Source of the DNA: JAFDZV01 sp966128725
GTDB lineage: Bacteria; Bacteroidota; Ignavibacteria; OLB7
Direction: 5' to 3'
Assembly (NCBI GenBank): GCA_966128725.1
Contig: CBHYLN010000067.1
Location: forward strand, 1 to 27,812
Length of the DNA: 27,812 bases
Shown here: piece after piece, positions 26,173 through 27,812 of the stretch
Numbering within the stretch: the stretch's first letter is position 1
How the letters are laid out: every line of letters begins with the position of its first letter
Made by a program: the position numbers and the translations under genes
The notes under the pieces: model-generated
What the model saw: the letters and a program-made list of their open reading frames with translations, nothing else
Database searches by the model: none
What the model was told of the DNA's origin: nothing

Positions 26173-27284
26173 GGCAGGGTCTGCACCTCCACCGAAAGCA
26201 CCGCCGGCAGGTCGCGCACGATTGCCTCCCACGAGTCGCCGGAATCGGCCGAACAGTATACCTGCCCGCCGGTGGTGCCAAAGTAGATGCCGCAGGAATC
26301 GCAACGGTCCACAGCCATCGCGTCGCGCAGCACGTTCACGTAGCAGTTCTCCTGCGGCAGGCCGTTGGTAAGCTCCTCCCACTGTTCGCCGCCGGTGCGG
26401 CTGCGGTACACGCGCAGCTTGCCATCGGGCGGGAAGTGTTCCGAGTCGCTCTTGATCGGCACCACGTAGATCGTCTCCGGCTCGTGCGCATGCACGTCGA
26501 TCGGGAATCCGAAGTCCGTGGGAAGATTGCCGCTCACCTCGCGCCACTGCTCGCCGCCGTCGTCGGAGCGCATGATATCCCAGTGCTTCTGCATGAACAG
26601 CGTATCCGGCCGCGAGGGATGCATCGCGATGCGATGCACGCAGTGGCCCACCTCGGCGTCCTCATCCGGCATGTGGTTCGAGCGCAGCCCCTTGTTGGTT
26701 GGGCGCCAGGTTTCGCCGCCGTCATCGGTACGGAACACACCGGCGGCGGAAATCGCCACGAACATGCGGTTGGTGTTGGTGGGGTCGATCACGATGGTAT
26801 GCACACCCATGCCGCCCGCGCCCGGCATCCAGTTCGGCCCGGATGGATGCTCGCGAAGGCCGGCCATCTCGCTCCAGGTTTTGCCGCCATCGGTGGAACG
26901 GAATATCGCTGCGTCCTCCACGCCGGCATACACCGTATCGCGATCGGTGAGCGAGGGCTCCAGATGCCACACGCGCTTGAACTCCCACGGATGCTGGGTT
27001 CCATCATACCACTGATGCGTGCCCGGCGTGCTGGCGTAGGCAAACTCGTTGCCAACAGTCTCCCAGGTGGCGCCGCCGTCATCGGAGCGCTGAATCACCT
27101 GCCCGAACCAACCGCTCGACTGCGATGCATACAGCCGGTTCGGATCCACCGGCGACCCCTTCACGTGATAAATCTCCCAACCCGAAAAATGCGGGCCGCT
27201 CACTTCCCAGTTCTTGCGAGCTTCGTCGGATGTGAGGATAAACGCACCCTTGCGCGTGCCAACGAGTACACGGACATGGCTCAT
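26169..27284 (-). CDS. BNR/Asp-box beta-propeller protein (371 aa)
   Basis: An AGGAG site just upstream selects the ATG at 27284; an in-frame extension to 27380 has no such support. At least five Asp-box motifs (Ser/Arg-x-Asp-x-Gly-x-x-Trp) are visible: RSDDGGATW, RSTDGGKTW, RTDDGGETW, RSDDGGEQW and CSADSGDSW, plus a degenerate RSRTGGEQW. They are spaced about 45-60 residues, as expected for a six- to seven-bladed sialidase/VPS10-type propeller. There is no signal peptide (MSHVRVLVGTRKGAF), so it is probably cytoplasmic. Such proteins are often labelled exo-alpha-sialidase, but I see no convincing glycosidase catalytic set. Its coupling to the MoaD-like gene suggests a shared process. Confidence 0.88.
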   Translation of the reverse strand: MSHVRVLVGTRKGAFILTSDEARKNWEVSGPHFSGWEIYHVKGSPVDPNRLYASQSSGWFGQVIQRSDDGGATWETVGNEFAYASTPGTHQWYDGTQHPWEFKRVWHLEPSLTDRDTVYAGVEDAAIFRSTDGGKTWSEMAGLREHPSGPNWMPGAGGMGVHTIVIDPTNTNRMFVAISAAGVFRTDDGGETWRPTNKGLRSNHMPDEDAEVGHCVHRIAMHPSRPDTLFMQKHWDIMRSDDGGEQWREVSGNLPTDFGFPIDVHAHEPETIYVVPIKSDSEHFPPDGKLRVYRSRTGGEQWEELTNGLPQENCYVNVLRDAMAVDRCDSCGIYFGTTGGQVYCSADSGDSWEAIVRDLPAVLSVEVQTLP

Positions 27285-27486
27285 AGCCGTCTCCTGATTG
27301 AATGGAAATGCCTGGAAGAATTCTTGCGGACGCGGATCGCGACCCCTGGAGGGGAGAACGCGAATATACCGTTGCCGCACCGTTCAACGCGCACAGCCGG
27401 CAACACCCGCAGCGCCAAGGCCGCAGGCTGCGCCAGAGATGCGCCACTGCCGCGATCCGTTCCGGTGAACCGCGGCCCGCGAGCGC

Positions 27487-27518
27487 CGTGTGCGCCCGAT
27501 GCTGCACGGGCGCACACG
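27487..27518 (-). other. Perfect 12-bp hairpin downstream of the VOC gene
   Basis: The arms at 27487-27498 and 27507-27518 (CGTGTGCGCCCG and its complement) flank an 8-base loop, about 30 bases after the VOC stop on the minus strand and before the BNR gene. It has no T-run, so it may be a terminator of the hairpin-only kind, a 3'-end stabiliser or a binding site. The rest of the 27285-27548 gap shows nothing else I can name. Confidence 0.55.
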
Positions 27519-27548
27519 ATGAAGCCGTCGCAATCCGCGTAATGCCGC

Positions 27549-27812
27549 CTATGGCTGGGCCGCCGGATCGCAGTTGATTATCCACGGCGTGCCGAACTTG
27601 TCAACCAGCATGCCGAACCCCGTGGACCAGAACGTGGGCGCGAACGGCATCGTGATGGCGCCGCCTTCGGCCAGGATGTTGAACACGCGCTCGCCCTCGG
27701 CGGCATCGTCAAACACCAGCGCAACCGAAAACCCCTGCGGCTTCTCGTAGTGCATGCCGCCGGCGTCGGAGCCCATTATCACCGCATCGCCAATCTCCAT
27801 CGAGGCATGCAG
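27549..27812 (-). CDS. PhnB-like VOC (glyoxalase-fold) protein, N-terminus outside window
   Basis: The frame is open to the right edge, so only the last ~87 residues are present. The sequence reads LHASMEIGDAVIMGSDAGG, then FSVALVFDDAAEGERVFNILAEGG, MPFAPTFWSTGFGMLVDKFGTPWIIN and a short tail. This is the pattern of the PhnB/YjdN branch of the vicinal-oxygen-chelate superfamily (iGd-x-x-Met, then FG-x-x-x-D-x-F-G-x-x-W). The internal Met four residues in is not a likely start. PhnB-like proteins are common neighbours of DGPF/ECF operons in other genomes, but here it is on the opposite strand and 4 kb away. Substrate and metal are unknown. Confidence 0.88.
   Translation of the reverse strand: MHASMEIGDAVIMGSDAGGMHYEKPQGFSVALVFDDAAEGERVFNILAEGGAITMPFAPTFWSTGFGMLVDKFGTPWIINCDPAAQP

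Overview
GC-rich bacterial DNA (roughly two thirds G+C by eye) with strong G/C preference at third codon positions. The best taxonomic clue is the protein at 19017-20684. It has a signal peptide and a C-terminal domain of the type A sorting-signal kind used by the type IX secretion system (T9SS), which points to the Bacteroidota/FCB group. A high-GC lineage such as Kapabacteria, Ignavibacteria or Rhodothermia is possible, but the sequence does not let me place it further. No rRNA, tRNA, CRISPR array, transposase or integrase was seen.

Layout. (1) 1-16132, plus strand: three consecutive giant YD/RHS-repeat genes. The first is only a 3' end. The second (2173 aa) has a LamG-like domain, about five fibronectin-III-like domains, a DUF6531-like entry and an RHS shell. 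The third (2925 aa) begins like SpvB/TcB toxin-complex proteins, carries propeller-like and lectin-like modules, and ends in an RHS core plus a roughly 300-residue C-terminal domain with a conserved-looking His/Trp...AHE...DxxNN pattern. Both complete proteins carry the P-x4-D-P-x-G junction expected for RHS self-cleavage. No immunity gene follows either. (2) 16188-17667, minus strand: a secreted protein of unknown function and a SAM-dependent methyltransferase. (3) 17960-18877, plus strand: two tandem, small, Cys-rich secreted paralogues ending in the same CGPPCLP tail, followed by a strong hairpin terminator. (4) 19017-20684, minus strand: the T9SS-sorted protein. (5) 21261-23521, plus strand: a DGPF/YCII protein, an ECF42-type sigma factor with its long C-terminal extension, and a small membrane protein that appears split by a frameshift. 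(6) 23762-25702, plus strand: a lipoprotein with a C39/papain-like Cys-His-Asp site and codon choice unlike its neighbours. (7) 25876-27284, minus strand: a MoaD/ThiS-like protein translationally coupled to a BNR/Asp-box propeller protein. (8) 27549-27812, minus strand: the 3' part of a PhnB-like VOC protein.

The most informative non-coding find lies in front of the DGPF-ECF42 operon. An 83-84 bp unit is repeated in tandem, and each of its two full junctions has an A9 tract, about 10 bp, then TGTCGA-N17-CGAC. This fits the promoter signature I recall for ECF42 sigma factors, so the array looks like a duplicated, self-activated promoter cassette. A second non-coding signal is a hairpin, GGCAG(C/T)GCC-N12-GGCACTGCC, found in two unrelated intergenic gaps (18386-18423 and 21755-21784). 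It may be a dispersed palindromic element.
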